From: Herbaspirillum sp. alder98
Lineage (GTDB): Bacteria; Pseudomonadota; Gammaproteobacteria; Burkholderiales; Burkholderiaceae_D
Length of the DNA stretch: 64,000 nt
Reading direction: 5' to 3'
Assembly: GCF_020179755.1 (NCBI RefSeq)
Contig: NZ_JAIUCY010000003.1
Location: 310,001 to 374,000 of the forward strand
Numbering within the stretch: the stretch's first letter is position 1; every line of letters starts with the position of its first letter. Below are positions 47,146 to 58,200 of this stretch, piece by piece. A program made the position numbers and the translations under genes. The notes beneath the pieces were generated by a model, which worked only from the letters and a program-made list of their open reading frames with translations, was not told where the DNA came from and did no database searches.

Positions 47146-48516
47146 TTACTTCAGGTAGCGCCCCTGGCGCATCATCCGCACCGCCTGGGCCTGGGAGGCT
47201 TCCAGCGCGGCGTCGGCCGTGCCCTTGCCCGCCAGCGCGCCGGCAATCGCCTGCCCGGTCACGGTGCCGATCGACTGGAACTCGGGGATGGTGGCGAACT
47301 GCACACCGGTATAGGGCACCGGCTTGACGGTCGGCTTGTTGGCGTCGGCGGTCTGGATCGCATCGAGCACGAAGTCGGAGAACGGCGACACCTTCTTGTA
47401 CTCGGCCGAGGCGTAGGTCGACTGACGGGTGCCAGGTGGCACCAGCGCCCAACCGCTATCCTTGGCGACCAGGTTGATGTACTCCTTGGAGGTGGCCCAG
47501 GCGGCGAACTTCTTGGCCGCTTCCTGCGACTTGGACGACTTGGGCACCGCCAGCGACCAGATCCACAACCAGTGCGAGCCGCGATCGGTCTCGGCCATCG
47601 GCGCCGGGGCAAAGGCGGTCTTGTCGGCTACCTTGGAATCCTTGCCGTGATACAGCATGCCGGCGGCCACCGTGGCGTCGACCCACATGCCGCACTTGCC
47701 GCTGGAGAACAGCACCAGGTTTTCGTTGAAGCCGTTCGAGCTCGATCCAGGCGGCCCGTACTTGCGCAGCAGGTCGACATAGAAGTTGACCGCCTTCTTC
47801 CATTCGGGCGTGGTCAATTGCGGCTGCCATTTCTCGTCGAACCAGCGACCGCCCCAGGCATTGGCCATGGTGGTGACGATGGCCATGTTCTCGCCCCAAC
47901 CGGCGCGACCGCGCAGGCAGATGCCGTACACGCCCTTGGCCGGGTCATGCAATTGCGCGGCCAGCTTGCCGATGTCTTCCCAGGTCGGCTTTTGCGGCAT
48001 GCTCAGCTTCTTCTGCTCGAACAGGTCGCGCCGATAGTAGGTCATTGAGCTCTCGGCATAGAACGGCAGCGCATAGAGCTTGCCGTCGACCGTCAATCCT
48101 TCGCGCACCGGCTTGATCAGGTCGGCTTCGTCATAGTCGGCCGGCAAGCCGCTCATCGGCGCCAGCCAGCCCTTCTTGGCCCAGATCGGCGCCTCGTAGG
48201 CGCCGATGGTCATCAGGTCGAACTGACCGCTGTTGGTGGCGATGTCGGTGGTCAGGCGCTGCCGCAGCACGCTCTCTTCCATCGTCACCCAGCGCAGCTT
48301 GATGTCGGGATTGGCCTTCTCGAACTGCGGTGCCAGCTTCTGCAGTTCGATCATGTCGGGATTGTTGATCGAGGCGATATTGATGGTGACCGGCTCGGCT
48401 TGCGCCAGGCCGCTCGCCGCAGCGGTGGTAAGGCCGGCAGTGATGCAGGCGGAACGCAGGAAAGCCGTGAGGCCCGAACGTCGACGGACGAGGGGCCGGG
48501 GCGCGATGGTGTGCAT
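47146..48516 (-). CDS. Polyol ABC transporter substrate-binding protein (MtlE/SmoE-like)
   Basis: 456 residues. Signal peptide about 1-40 (RRRSGLTAFLRSACITAGLTT, cleavage near AQA). Mature start EPVTINIASINNPDMIELQKL and the family segment NSGQFDLMTIGAYEAPIWAKKGWL match sorbitol/mannitol-binding proteins. GGAGA precedes the ATG. First gene of the leftward operon, with a good promoter about 75 bases upstream. Confidence 0.9.
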   Translation of the reverse strand: MHTIAPRPLVRRRSGLTAFLRSACITAGLTTAAASGLAQAEPVTINIASINNPDMIELQKLAPQFEKANPDIKLRWVTMEESVLRQRLTTDIATNSGQFDLMTIGAYEAPIWAKKGWLAPMSGLPADYDEADLIKPVREGLTVDGKLYALPFYAESSMTYYRRDLFEQKKLSMPQKPTWEDIGKLAAQLHDPAKGVYGICLRGRAGWGENMAIVTTMANAWGGRWFDEKWQPQLTTPEWKKAVNFYVDLLRKYGPPGSSSNGFNENLVLFSSGKCGMWVDATVAAGMLYHGKDSKVADKTAFAPAPMAETDRGSHWLWIWSLAVPKSSKSQEAAKKFAAWATSKEYINLVAKDSGWALVPPGTRQSTYASAEYKKVSPFSDFVLDAIQTADANKPTVKPVPYTGVQFATIPEFQSIGTVTGQAIAGALAGKGTADAALEASQAQAVRMMRQGRYLK

Positions 48517-48596
48517 GCTTGTCTCCGTAGTTATGTGTCGTATCCGCCTGATGGCGTGATCGACTGGTTTTGAGCTTTTACTGTTTTCGCGAGCAA

Positions 48597-48625
48597 ATAA
48601 TCAAGTATCCTTCCGGACTTGTCAA
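48597..48625 (-). promoter_or_regulatory. Sigma70 promoter of the polyol operon
   Basis: On the minus strand: -35 TTGACA (48625-48620, perfect), 17-base spacer, -10 GATTAT (48602-48597, 4 of 6). Transcription should start near 48590, giving a leader of about 75 bases before the binding-protein gene. Confidence 0.7.
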
Positions 48626-48628
48626 GCA

Positions 48629-48678
48629 TTTGCATTCTGATTGAGCAATTGCCCAAATCAGGCTTCATCACATGCAAA
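48629..48678. promoter_or_regulatory. Candidate operator of the SorC-type regulator
   Basis: Core 16-bp palindrome TTGAGCAATTGCCCAA (48641-48656, one mismatched pair) around GCAATTGC. It is flanked by CTGATT/AATCAG (48637-48642, 48656-48661) and by TTTGCAT/ATGCAAA (48629-48635, 48672-48678). It lies upstream of the -35 of the polyol operon, about -40 to -88 from its start, and between it and the regulator gene. The position suits an activator that also controls its own gene. Confidence 0.5.
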
Positions 48679-48746
48679 AACTCGCCGTAGAATGATGGTC
48701 ACATTACAAACAGACATGCCGCCGATCAGGGGCGCTTAAGGAGAAC

Positions 48747-49712
48747 ATGTCAACTGCTGCATCCAAACTCGACCTGGCGGCCCGCGCCGCCTGGATGTAC
48801 TACGTGGCAGGCAATACCCAGAACGAGATCGCCGAGCGGCTCGGCATCTCGCGCCAGATGGCGCAGCGCATGGTGGCCCATGCAGGCGCCGCCAATCTTG
48901 TGAAGGTGCGGATCACGCATCCGGTATCGTCCTGCCTGGAACTGGCGCAGGGCCTGCAGCAACGCTATGGACTCGATACCTGCCGCGTGGTGCCGGGCGC
49001 CGGCGGCGGCGACAATCCGCATGAGGCGCAAGAGGTGCAGCAGATGCTGGCCGTGGCTGGCGCCGAGCTGATGGAGCAATATCTTGGCACCGAGACCCCG
49101 CTGGTGGTCAATGTCGGTTCCGGGCGCACGCTCAAGGCGGCCATCGAAAAGCTCGACGACATCGCCCGCCCGCAGCACCAGATCGTCTCGATGATCGGCG
49201 CCTTCGCCTCGGACGGCTCGGCCAATCGCTACGACGTGGCGCTGCAGGCGGCCGAAAAATTGCAGGCGCGCTTCTACCTGCTGCCGGCGCCACGTGTGGC
49301 CGAAAGCGAAAGCGACCGCCAGCAGTGGTGCAATCACCGCGCCTACAAGATCGTCAGCGGCCTGGCCGAACGCGCCGATGTCACCTTCCTCGGCATCGGC
49401 ACCATCGCGCTGCAGGGGGCGATGCACGAAGACGGCTTCATCGACGCCCAGGAAGTGCTGCAATTGCAGCAGCAAGGTGCGGTGGGTGAATTGATCTGCC
49501 ATGCCTTCGATCGCGACGGCAACCTGCTGCGTTCGCCGCTGTCGGCGCGCATCACCACGCCGCCGCTGGCAGTACACCCGAAGCGTCCGGTGATCGCCCT
49601 GGCCGGCGGCAGCAAGAAGGCTGAAGCAGTGCGCGCCGCGCTGCGCGGCGGCTGGCTGACCGGGCTGGTGACCGACGAGGCCTGCGCCCGTCATGCGCTC
49701 GACCTGAACTGA
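48747..49712 (+). CDS. SorC/DeoR-type sugar-binding transcriptional regulator
   Basis: 321 residues. N-terminal HTH (about 20-50: NTQNEIAERLGISRQMAQRMV) and a SorC-type C-terminal sugar-phosphate/effector domain with NVGSGRTLKAAIEKL and FLGIGTI. A TTAAGGAG ribosome site lies before the ATG. It is divergent from the polyol operon it presumably controls and precedes a sugar kinase gene by 45 bases. The inducer is probably a polyol or its keto-sugar product. Confidence 0.9.
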   Translation: MSTAASKLDLAARAAWMYYVAGNTQNEIAERLGISRQMAQRMVAHAGAANLVKVRITHPVSSCLELAQGLQQRYGLDTCRVVPGAGGGDNPHEAQEVQQMLAVAGAELMEQYLGTETPLVVNVGSGRTLKAAIEKLDDIARPQHQIVSMIGAFASDGSANRYDVALQAAEKLQARFYLLPAPRVAESESDRQQWCNHRAYKIVSGLAERADVTFLGIGTIALQGAMHEDGFIDAQEVLQLQQQGAVGELICHAFDRDGNLLRSPLSARITTPPLAVHPKRPVIALAGGSKKAEAVRAALRGGWLTGLVTDEACARHALDLN

Positions 49713-49757
49713 ATTGAAAACCGGCCATTGGCCCTGACCGTTTGACGAAAGCCCCGG

Positions 49758-50672
49758 ATGACCCACGCTGCCCGATTTGTCGTTTTTGGTGAAGCACTGA
49801 CCGATTTCATTCGCCAGCCCGATGGCCAGTGGCGCGCCATCGCCGGTGGCGCCTGCTGGAACGTGGCGCGCGCAGCAGCCCGACTGGGCGTGCCCACCGG
49901 CTATGCCGGCAGCGTCAGCACCGATGTCTTCGGGCAAGAGCTGTATGCCCTCACCCGCGAAGCCGGGCTCGACATGCGCTTCACCCAGCAAGTGGCCAAG
50001 GCGCCGTTGCTGGCGATGGTGACCTCAACCACCCCGCCCGATTATTTCTTCATCGGCGACGATAGCGCCGACCTGCATTTCGACCCGACCCGGCTGCCGC
50101 CGGACTGGCTCGATGAGGTGCAGGTCCTGCATTTCGGCTGCATCAGCCTGGCCCGCGAACCGCTGGCGCAGCGGCTGCTGCAGGTGGCACGCGTGGCCTC
50201 GCAGGCAGGCCGCAAGATCGCCTTCGATCCCAACTGGCGCAAGCTGATGGATAACCCGGGCTATCGTCCGCTGCTGCGCGAGCTGCTGTCGCTGTCGCAC
50301 TATGTGAAGGTGTCGGATGAAGACTTGAGCCGCCTGTTCGCCAGCGATCCGACGCCACTGGCCACCTTGCAGGCCATGGCGCCCCAGGCCGAGATCCTGC
50401 TGACGCTGGGCGCGCAGGGCATGCAGTGGATCAAGGACGGGCAGGTGCTGCTGCAGCCGGCCTATGCGGTGAAGGTGATCGACACCGTGGGTTGCGGCGA
50501 CGCCTCGATGGGCGGCTGGATCGCCAGCCTGCTGCGCCAGCCACAGGCGCCGGCCCAGGCGCACCTGCAATGTGCGGCCGCCGGCGCCGCGCTGGCAGCG
50601 GCGCGCGCCGGCGCCTATGCCGCCACCTGGGACGAAGTGCAAGCCTTGATCCAGCGCGGCCACTCGCATTAA
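49758..50672 (+). CDS. PfkB-family sugar kinase (fructokinase-like, MtlZ role)
   Basis: 304 residues. PfkB signatures: GGACWNVARAAARLG near the N-terminus and DTVGCGDASMGG (anion hole and catalytic Asp) near 250. It follows the regulator by 45 bases. In the Pseudomonas fluorescens mannitol operon a fructokinase accompanies polyol dehydrogenase and xylulokinase, and the gene set here is the same, so fructose is the likely substrate. Confidence 0.88.
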   Translation: MTHAARFVVFGEALTDFIRQPDGQWRAIAGGACWNVARAAARLGVPTGYAGSVSTDVFGQELYALTREAGLDMRFTQQVAKAPLLAMVTSTTPPDYFFIGDDSADLHFDPTRLPPDWLDEVQVLHFGCISLAREPLAQRLLQVARVASQAGRKIAFDPNWRKLMDNPGYRPLLRELLSLSHYVKVSDEDLSRLFASDPTPLATLQAMAPQAEILLTLGAQGMQWIKDGQVLLQPAYAVKVIDTVGCGDASMGGWIASLLRQPQAPAQAHLQCAAAGAALAAARAGAYAATWDEVQALIQRGHSH

Positions 50673-50732
50673 CAGATAACTAAACGATGACTGATCGTGT
50701 TGGCGGTCAACCGGAATGACGCTGGGCCGTTT

Positions 50733-50776
50733 GTCGGGAGTCGCCCGTAAATCGAGGGATAGGGGCGGCCTCCGAC
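50733..50776 (+). other. Imperfect long hairpin before the DUF4337 gene
   Basis: GTCGG(G)AG..CGCCC pairs with GGGCG..CTCCGAC around a loop of about 16 bases, ending 22 bases before the start codon. No T tract follows, so it is more likely a leader structure than a terminator. A GACGCTGGG fragment like the one in the dispersed repeat lies just upstream. Confidence 0.35.
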
Positions 50777-50798
50777 TTACTCCAACACAACAACGATC

Positions 50799-51356
50799 AT
50801 GTCCGAAGCCACCGAACACCTGGAACACGCCGAGCACGCGCACGCGTCCGGCAACAAGAAGCTCGCCTTGCTCATCGCCATCCTGGCGCTGGTGCTGGCC
50901 GTCACCGAAACCCTGAGCAAGTCCTACCAGACCGAAGTCATCCTGAAGCATCAGGAGGCGGCCAACCTGTGGGCGTTCTTCCAGGCAAAATCGATCCGCG
51001 GCAACAGTGCGCAACTGGCCAAGACCCAACTGAGCCTGCTGGGCGACGCCAAGGATGAACGCGTGCGCGCGGCCATCGCCAAGCTCGATGATGCGGTGGC
51101 GCATTATGACGACGACGAGAAGTCGGGCGAAGGCAAGAAGCAGCTAGCCCACAAGGCCCGCGACGCCGAGCACGAAGCGCACGCCTACATGGAAAAATAC
51201 GAGAAGCTGGAGATGGCGGCCGGCATGCTGCAAGTGGCGATCGTGCTGGCCTCGGCCACCATCATCACCGCCGTGGGCATGCTGGCCTGGCTGTCGATGG
51301 GCATCGGCGTGGTGGCGCTGGGCTTTGTGGCGATGGGTATTATCGGCGCGGTCTGA
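50799..51356 (+). CDS. DUF4337 family membrane protein
   Basis: 185 residues. Histidine- and glutamate-rich N-terminus (EHLEHAEHAHA), a membrane helix at about 22-40, a long charged coiled-coil-prone middle (DERVRAAIAKLDDAV...EAHAYMEKYEKLE), and two hydrophobic segments at the C-terminus. Function of the family unknown. Single gene, convergent with uvrD across the repeat. Confidence 0.82.
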   Translation: MSEATEHLEHAEHAHASGNKKLALLIAILALVLAVTETLSKSYQTEVILKHQEAANLWAFFQAKSIRGNSAQLAKTQLSLLGDAKDERVRAAIAKLDDAVAHYDDDEKSGEGKKQLAHKARDAEHEAHAYMEKYEKLEMAAGMLQVAIVLASATIITAVGMLAWLSMGIGVVALGFVAMGIIGAV

Positions 51357-51373
51357 GGCGGGCAAGACAAGAA

Positions 51374-51455
51374 GACGCTGGGTCCTGACTTTCGTCAGGA
51401 CGACGAGGCATTAGTCATTTCCCGTCGTCCCTGCGAAGGCAGGGACCCAGCGTCT
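51374..51455. repeat. Composite palindromic repeat (REP/BIME-like), copy 2
   Basis: Two inverted units, GACGCTGGGTCCTGACTTTC (51374-51393 and on) and CCGTCGTCCCTGCGAAGG (51422 on), whose outer arms GACGCTGGGTCC and GGACCCAGCGTC are perfectly complementary over 12 bases. Each unit also forms its own hairpin (CCTGAC/GTCAGG and CCTGC/GCAGG). It lies between the convergent DUF4337 and uvrD genes, and its units match those at 40281-40440. Confidence 0.82.
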
Positions 51456-51464
51456 TTACTCAAA

Positions 51465-53750
<2,286 letters not shown>

Positions 53751-53757
53751 GGCGCAC

Positions 53758-53763
53758 ATTATA
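53758..53763 (-). promoter_or_regulatory. Perfect -10 box immediately upstream of uvrD
   Basis: TATAAT on the minus strand, only 7 bases before the ATG at 53750. If used, the transcript would begin at or next to the start codon and be leaderless. No good -35 is visible and no Shine-Dalgarno precedes the gene. Confidence 0.45.
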
Positions 53764-53962
53764 CGGCCACGGCCCCTTCAGGCTGAGCCCGACCGGCCTG
53801 CACGTTCGGCCGCACGCGGCAGGCAGGTCCAGCCTGCTGCGCCGACGGCCAGGTCCGAGAAACCGGTAAATCTCAAACAAATCTGAATCCGCAATGCGAC
53901 CGCTTGCGCTAATCTTCTTCGTTTCCGCCGTCCATGCCTGTCATTGCTCACTCGCGCCCATC

Positions 53963-54538
53963 ATGATGCCCATGCTTCCCCTGTCCCGCCTGATCACGCT
54001 CTGCTCCTTCCTGCTGGCGCCCCTGATGATCGTCGCCTGCGCCTCTGCGCCGCCCAGCGCCCTGCGTTCCAACGTCCGCCAGTTGCTGTCGCTGCAGAAG
54101 TCGCGACTGGACGTCGCCGCCACCGTGGCGCGCAGCAAATGGAATTCGGGCGCACCGATCGACGACCCGGCGCGCGAGCGCATCATCCTTGACGAAGTCG
54201 CCAGGCAGGCGCGCGGCATGGGGCTCGACGAACAATGGAGCCGCCGTTTCTTCCAGGACCAGTTCGATGCCGGCAAGGTGGTGCAACGCGACCTGCATCG
54301 CCAGTGGCGGCAAGAACAGCGTCCGCCGTTTGCCAATCCGCCCGATCTTGGGCTTGAAGTGCGTCCTGTGCTGGACCGGCTCACGCCCGAAATCCTGACC
54401 GCGATGACGCCACTGCAAGGCCGCCAATGCGATCCTTCGGTAATGCGCGCGCTCCAGGAACTGACACCCGAGATCCTGGGCGACGCCTATTCGCCTCCGG
54501 TGCAAAGCAAGGCGATCGACGCATTGCGATGTGATTAA
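53963..54538 (+). CDS. Secreted chorismate mutase (AroQ-gamma class), lipoprotein
   Basis: 191 residues from the ATG at 53963; the longer reading from 53894 has a less plausible N-terminus. Hydrophobic signal followed by lipobox IVAC (MIVACASA), so probably a lipoprotein. The mature part has the AroQ-gamma pattern: SRLDVAATVARSKWNSGAPI, then DPARERIILDEV and a Gln/Arg-rich C-terminal half. It converts chorismate to prephenate outside the cytoplasm; the biological role of periplasmic forms is unclear. Single gene, 143 bases from divergent... not operonic with uvrD, which is transcribed the other way. Confidence 0.8.
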   Translation: MMPMLPLSRLITLCSFLLAPLMIVACASAPPSALRSNVRQLLSLQKSRLDVAATVARSKWNSGAPIDDPARERIILDEVARQARGMGLDEQWSRRFFQDQFDAGKVVQRDLHRQWRQEQRPPFANPPDLGLEVRPVLDRLTPEILTAMTPLQGRQCDPSVMRALQELTPEILGDAYSPPVQSKAIDALRCD

Positions 54539-54719
54539 AGCCCCGCCGGCCAAACACCCCATTGTCATTTCGACATCGTCGCGCAAATACGACCAAATCC
54601 GGGCTACCTGCATGAAAACGGTTTGCTGTCCTGCAGCATTCAATCGGGAAGAGTAAAATTATCGCTGTCGTTCATGCGCCCTGCGGCGCTTGCGGCGTCC
54701 TCGTACCCTTTTCCCCATC

Positions 54720-55943
54720 ATGTCCGACGATTCCTGTAGTCCTGCTCCTGCGACCACGCCTGTGGCGCCTGCGCTCACGCGCGCCAAGGTCACCTCGCAA
54801 ATCCTTTCCACCGCCTTCTATACCTTCGTGGTCTACCTGGCCATCGGCATCCCGATGGCGGTGCTGCCTGGCTATATCCACGTCGATCTGGGCTACAGCT
54901 CGGTGATCGCCGGACTGGGCATCAGCGTGCAGTACTTTGCCACCTTCATCAGCCGCGCCAATGCCGGTCGCATGATCGACACCGTCGGCGCCAAGCAGAC
55001 CGTCATGCGCGGCATGCTGCTGTGTACCGGCAGCGGCGTGCTGCTGCTGGTCGCGGCGCTGGCGCAACCGTTGCCGTTCTTGAGCCTGGTCCTGCTGTTC
55101 GTCAGCCGCGCCTTGCTGGGCCTGGGCGAAAGCCTGGTCGGCACCGGCGCCATCATGTGGGGCATCGGCCGCGTGGGCGCCGAGAACACTGCCAAGATGA
55201 TCTCGTGGAACGGCATCGCCACCTATGGCGCGCTGGCCATCGGCGCGCCGCTGGGCGTGATTCTCGATCGTTCGCTGGGCTTCGCGACCATCGGCATCGC
55301 CAGCGCAGCATTGACGCTGCTGGGCTTCCTGCTGGCGCGCCGCGGCCCGATGGTGCCGGTGATCCAGGGCGAGCGGCTGTCCTTCAAGCTGGTGCTGCGA
55401 CGCGTATTCGCCTATGGCATGGGCCTGGCCTTCGGCACCATCGGCTTCGGTTCGATCGCGACCTTCATCACCTTGTATTACGCCGATCATCAATGGGGTA
55501 ACGCGGCCTTCGCGCTGACGGCCTTCTCGACCGCGTTCGTCGGTTCGCGCCTGTTGTTCGCCAACGCCATCAACCGCTTCGGCGGCTATCGCGTGGCCAT
55601 CGTCAGTTTCCTGACCGAAGCGGTGGGACTGGTGCTGCTGTGGGTGGCCGGCACGCCCGAAGTCGCCATGCTGGGCGCGGCGCTGACCGGTTTCGGTTTT
55701 GCGCTGGTGTTTCCGTCGCTCGGAGTGGAAGCGGTCAAGGTGGTGCCGGCGGCCAATCGGGGCGCGGCATTGGCGGCGTATTCGGTGTTTCTCGACCTGG
55801 CGCTGGGCTTCACCGGCCCGCTGGCCGGCCTGATCGTGGGCCAGCTGGGCTACCCGCAGGTATTCCTGTTTGCGGCGATTGCGGCGCTGGGCGCGGTGGC
55901 GCTGACCTTGTCGCTCTATCGCAGCGCGCAGCAAAATAGCTGA
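54720..55943 (+). CDS. Major facilitator superfamily transporter (YhhS-like)
   Basis: 407 residues from the ATG at 54720. Twelve hydrophobic segments, MFS motif A-like loop after helix 2 ([15 protein letters not shown]) and a long loop in the middle ([17 protein letters not shown]). YhhS-type arabinose/drug exporter-like proteins are the nearest family I recognise; the substrate cannot be told. Followed by a very strong terminator. Confidence 0.85.
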   Translation: MSDDSCSPAPATTPVAPALTRAKVTSQILSTAFYTFVVYLAIGIPMAVLPGYIHVDLGYSSVIAGLGISVQYFATFISRANAGRMIDTVGAKQTVMRGMLLCTGSGVLLLVAALAQPLPFLSLVLLFVSRALLGLGESLVGTGAIMWGIGRVGAENTAKMISWNGIATYGALAIGAPLGVILDRSLGFATIGIASAALTLLGFLLARRGPMVPVIQGERLSFKLVLRRVFAYGMGLAFGTIGFGSIATFITLYYADHQWGNAAFALTAFSTAFVGSRLLFANAINRFGGYRVAIVSFLTEAVGLVLLWVAGTPEVAMLGAALTGFGFALVFPSLGVEAVKVVPAANRGAALAAYSVFLDLALGFTGPLAGLIVGQLGYPQVFLFAAIAALGAVALTLSLYRSAQQNS

Positions 55944-55963
55944 TCCGGTCACAACGCCACACG

Positions 55964-56010
55964 CCAATGGGGCCGATAGCATCACCGCTATCGGCCCCAT
56001 TGGTATTTTC
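55964..56010 (+). terminator. Strong intrinsic terminator after the MFS gene
   Basis: CCAATGGGGCCGATAGC (55964-55980), loop ATCACC, and its perfect complement at 55987-56003: a 17-pair stem, followed by TATTTTC. Confidence 0.9.
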
Positions 56011-56088
56011 AAGGGTAATTCTCGTTGAAATGCGGAACAGTTACCCCATCTGCAGAGTCATCACAGCGTCGCAAAAACAAGTCGCTGG

Positions 56089-56110
56089 CGCGATTTGCAA
56101 TAGAATCGCG
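56089..56110 (+). promoter_or_regulatory. dps -10 box inside a perfect inverted repeat
   Basis: TAGAAT (56101-56106) is a good -10 about 40 bases before dps. It is overlapped by CGCGATT (56089-56095) and AATCGCG (56104-56110), a perfect 7-bp inverted repeat spaced 8, which suits a repressor site. The expected -35 (CAAGTC) is weak. Confidence 0.4.
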
Positions 56111-56145
56111 ATGTCCGTCACCCACACATCCCCAAGGAGAGAAGA

Positions 56146-56640
56146 ATGGCAAAGAAGAACGTAGCTGCCCCCGCGATCAACATCGGCATCAACGACAAGG
56201 ATCGCAAGAAGATTGCCGATGGCCTGTCCAAGCTGCTGGCCGACACCTACACGCTCTACCTGAAGACCCACAACTTCCACTGGAACGTGACCGGCCCGAT
56301 GTTCAACACGCTGCACCTGATGTTCGAAGGCCAGTACACCGAGCTGGCGCTGGCCGTGGACCAGATCGCCGAGCGCATCCGCGCCCTGGGCTATCCGGCA
56401 CCGGGTTCGTACAAGGACTTCGCCCGCCTGTCGTCGATCCCCGAGGCTGACGGCGTGCCCAATGCGCAAGAAATGATCGCCCAGCTGGTGGCCGGCCAGG
56501 AAGCCGTCACCCGCACCGCGCGCTCGCTGTTCCCGGCAGTCGACGCCGCCGCCGATGAGCCGACCGCCGACCTGCTGACCCAGCGCATGCAGCTGCACGA
56601 AAAGAATGCATGGATGCTGCGCAGCCTGCTGGAAGGCTGA
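56146..56640 (+). CDS. dps: Dps-family DNA-binding ferritin
   Basis: 164 residues. Dps ferroxidase motif [21 protein letters not shown] with the paired H-x3-H/E-x3-D ligands at the subunit interface ([20 protein letters not shown]). A lysine-rich N-terminal tail (MAKKN...DKDRKK) suits DNA binding. It oxidises Fe(II) with peroxide and protects DNA in starvation. AAGGAGAGAAG precedes the ATG. Confidence 0.94.
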   Translation: MAKKNVAAPAINIGINDKDRKKIADGLSKLLADTYTLYLKTHNFHWNVTGPMFNTLHLMFEGQYTELALAVDQIAERIRALGYPAPGSYKDFARLSSIPEADGVPNAQEMIAQLVAGQEAVTRTARSLFPAVDAAADEPTADLLTQRMQLHEKNAWMLRSLLEG

Positions 56641-56674
56641 GCGCCTGCCGCATCAGCACATCAGCGTCATCGAA

Positions 56675-56709
56675 ATGCTGCCCCGCCTGACGGCCGGGCA
56701 GCATTTTTT
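56675..56709 (+). terminator. Intrinsic terminator of dps
   Basis: ATGCTGCCC-N12-GGGCAGCAT, a perfect 9-pair stem, followed by six T (56704-56709). Confidence 0.9.
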
Positions 56710-56724
56710 ATGGCATCACGGGCA

Positions 56725-57360
56725 TCATGGACGATATAGTGCGACCAGCTCGCGCGTCTTGCGCTCGTGCTCCGGCACCAGGTAGACGCTGCTGATGACG
56801 GCCACCATATCGGCCCCCTGCGCCACCAGCGGGGCGGAATTCTCGAGCGTGATGCCGCCGATCACCACCACCGGCAACGGGATCTCGCGCTTCGATTGGG
56901 CGATGATTCCGGGCTCGGTACGGAAGTCATACTGCTTGACCCGCGACGGATAGAAACCGCCGAAGGCGACATAGCTGGCGCCGTCTTTCCAGGCCGCGTG
57001 CGCCAGCGCCAGCGTGCCGTAGCAAGAGGCGCCGACAATCCGCTCCGGTCCCACCGCATGTCGCACCTCCGCAATCGAGGCGTCGGTGCCGCCCACATGG
57101 ATGCCATCGGCATCGAGCGCGTTGCACAGCGCGACATGGTCGTTGATGACCAGCGGCACGCCGTGGCGGCGACACAGCGCCAGCAGCGCCCCGGCCTGCT
57201 CCAGGCGCAACGCCGGCGATGCCGTCTTGTGGCGGTATTGCACCAGCGCCGTGCCCTGGTTCAATGCCAGCTCGGTGGCGGCCAGTAATTGCTCGGTGTC
57301 GTCCCAGTCCGGGGTGACGATATACAAGCCCCGCAGGTGCTTGGCATAAGCTGGATTCAT
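56725..57360 (-). CDS. thiE: Thiamine-phosphate synthase
   Basis: 211 residues, TIM barrel. It joins HMP-pyrophosphate and thiazole phosphate. Recognisable stretches: LVQYRHK (usually LQLRxK), VPLVINDHVALCNALDADGIHVG, VGASCYGT, and phosphate-binding VVVIGGITLEN. Some positions differ from the E. coli enzyme (FGGFYPSRVKQ for GPIFPTxTK), as in other betaproteobacterial ThiE. Last gene of the thi operon. Confidence 0.92.
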   Translation of the reverse strand: MNPAYAKHLRGLYIVTPDWDDTEQLLAATELALNQGTALVQYRHKTASPALRLEQAGALLALCRRHGVPLVINDHVALCNALDADGIHVGGTDASIAEVRHAVGPERIVGASCYGTLALAHAAWKDGASYVAFGGFYPSRVKQYDFRTEPGIIAQSKREIPLPVVVIGGITLENSAPLVAQGADMVAVISSVYLVPEHERKTRELVALYRP

Positions 57361-57378
57361 GGTGTGATCTCCTGCCGC

Positions 57379-58200
57379 TCAGGCGGCATCGAAAATGGCG
57401 ACGCGATCGGGAATCCGCTGCCCCGGCGCGATCGCATAAGAGCACGACAGGCTGTGCTGGGTATAGCGCTGCGCCAGCACGATGGCGTCCTGCATGGACA
57501 GGCCGCGCGCCAGGCATGCCGACAGCGCCGCGGCCAGCGTGCAACCGCTGCCGTGGAATTCGTCGGGCAGGCGCGGCCATTGCCAGCGACCCAGCTCGTC
57601 GGCCGCTGCCGCGCCGTACCAGCGATTGACCACATCCTGTTCTTGCGGCCCGTGTCCGCCCTTGAGCAGCACATTGGCGCAGCCGCGCTGCAACAGCGCC
57701 GCCGCCTGGGCCTGTGGCGCGCCATCGCCGCACAGGCGACGCGCTTCGTTGAGATTGGGCGTGATCACGGTGGCCAGCGCGAACAACGGCTCCAGCACGC
57801 GCGCCGCATCATCCTTGGAAAGATTGTCGCCGCGGCCATTGGCCAGCACCGGGTCGAGCACCACCGGCAAGTCCGGACTGCGCGCACGCAACTGGCGGAT
57901 CAGGTCGGCGATCACTTCGGCATTGGCCAGGCTGCCGGCGATGCCCAGCTTGACGGCGGCGATATCGAAGCGGTCGATCAGCACCTGGGCCTGGTGGCGC
58001 ACCAGCTCGGGTGACACCGGATGCACCGCAAACACGGCCACATTGTCTTGCACCGTGAGTGCGGTGGGCACCGAGAGCGGGTGAGCGCCGAGCGCGCTGA
58101 TGGCCGGGATATCGGCCTGCATGCCGGCACCGCCGCTGGGATCCGATCCCGAGAAGACCAGCACGCACGGCGGCGTGGCGCGATACGACTGCGCGCTCAT
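57379..58200 (-). CDS. thiD: Hydroxymethylpyrimidine/phosphomethylpyrimidine kinase
   Basis: 273 residues, ribokinase fold. Substrate loop [16 protein letters not shown] near the N-terminus and the catalytic anion hole in [14 protein letters not shown]. It makes HMP-pyrophosphate in two phosphorylations. Start overlaps thiG (ATGA); 18 bases upstream of thiE. Confidence 0.94.
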   Translation of the reverse strand: MSAQSYRATPPCVLVFSGSDPSGGAGMQADIPAISALGAHPLSVPTALTVQDNVAVFAVHPVSPELVRHQAQVLIDRFDIAAVKLGIAGSLANAEVIADLIRQLRARSPDLPVVLDPVLANGRGDNLSKDDAARVLEPLFALATVITPNLNEARRLCGDGAPQAQAAALLQRGCANVLLKGGHGPQEQDVVNRWYGAAAADELGRWQWPRLPDEFHGSGCTLAAALSACLARGLSMQDAIVLAQRYTQHSLSCSYAIAPGQRIPDRVAIFDAA

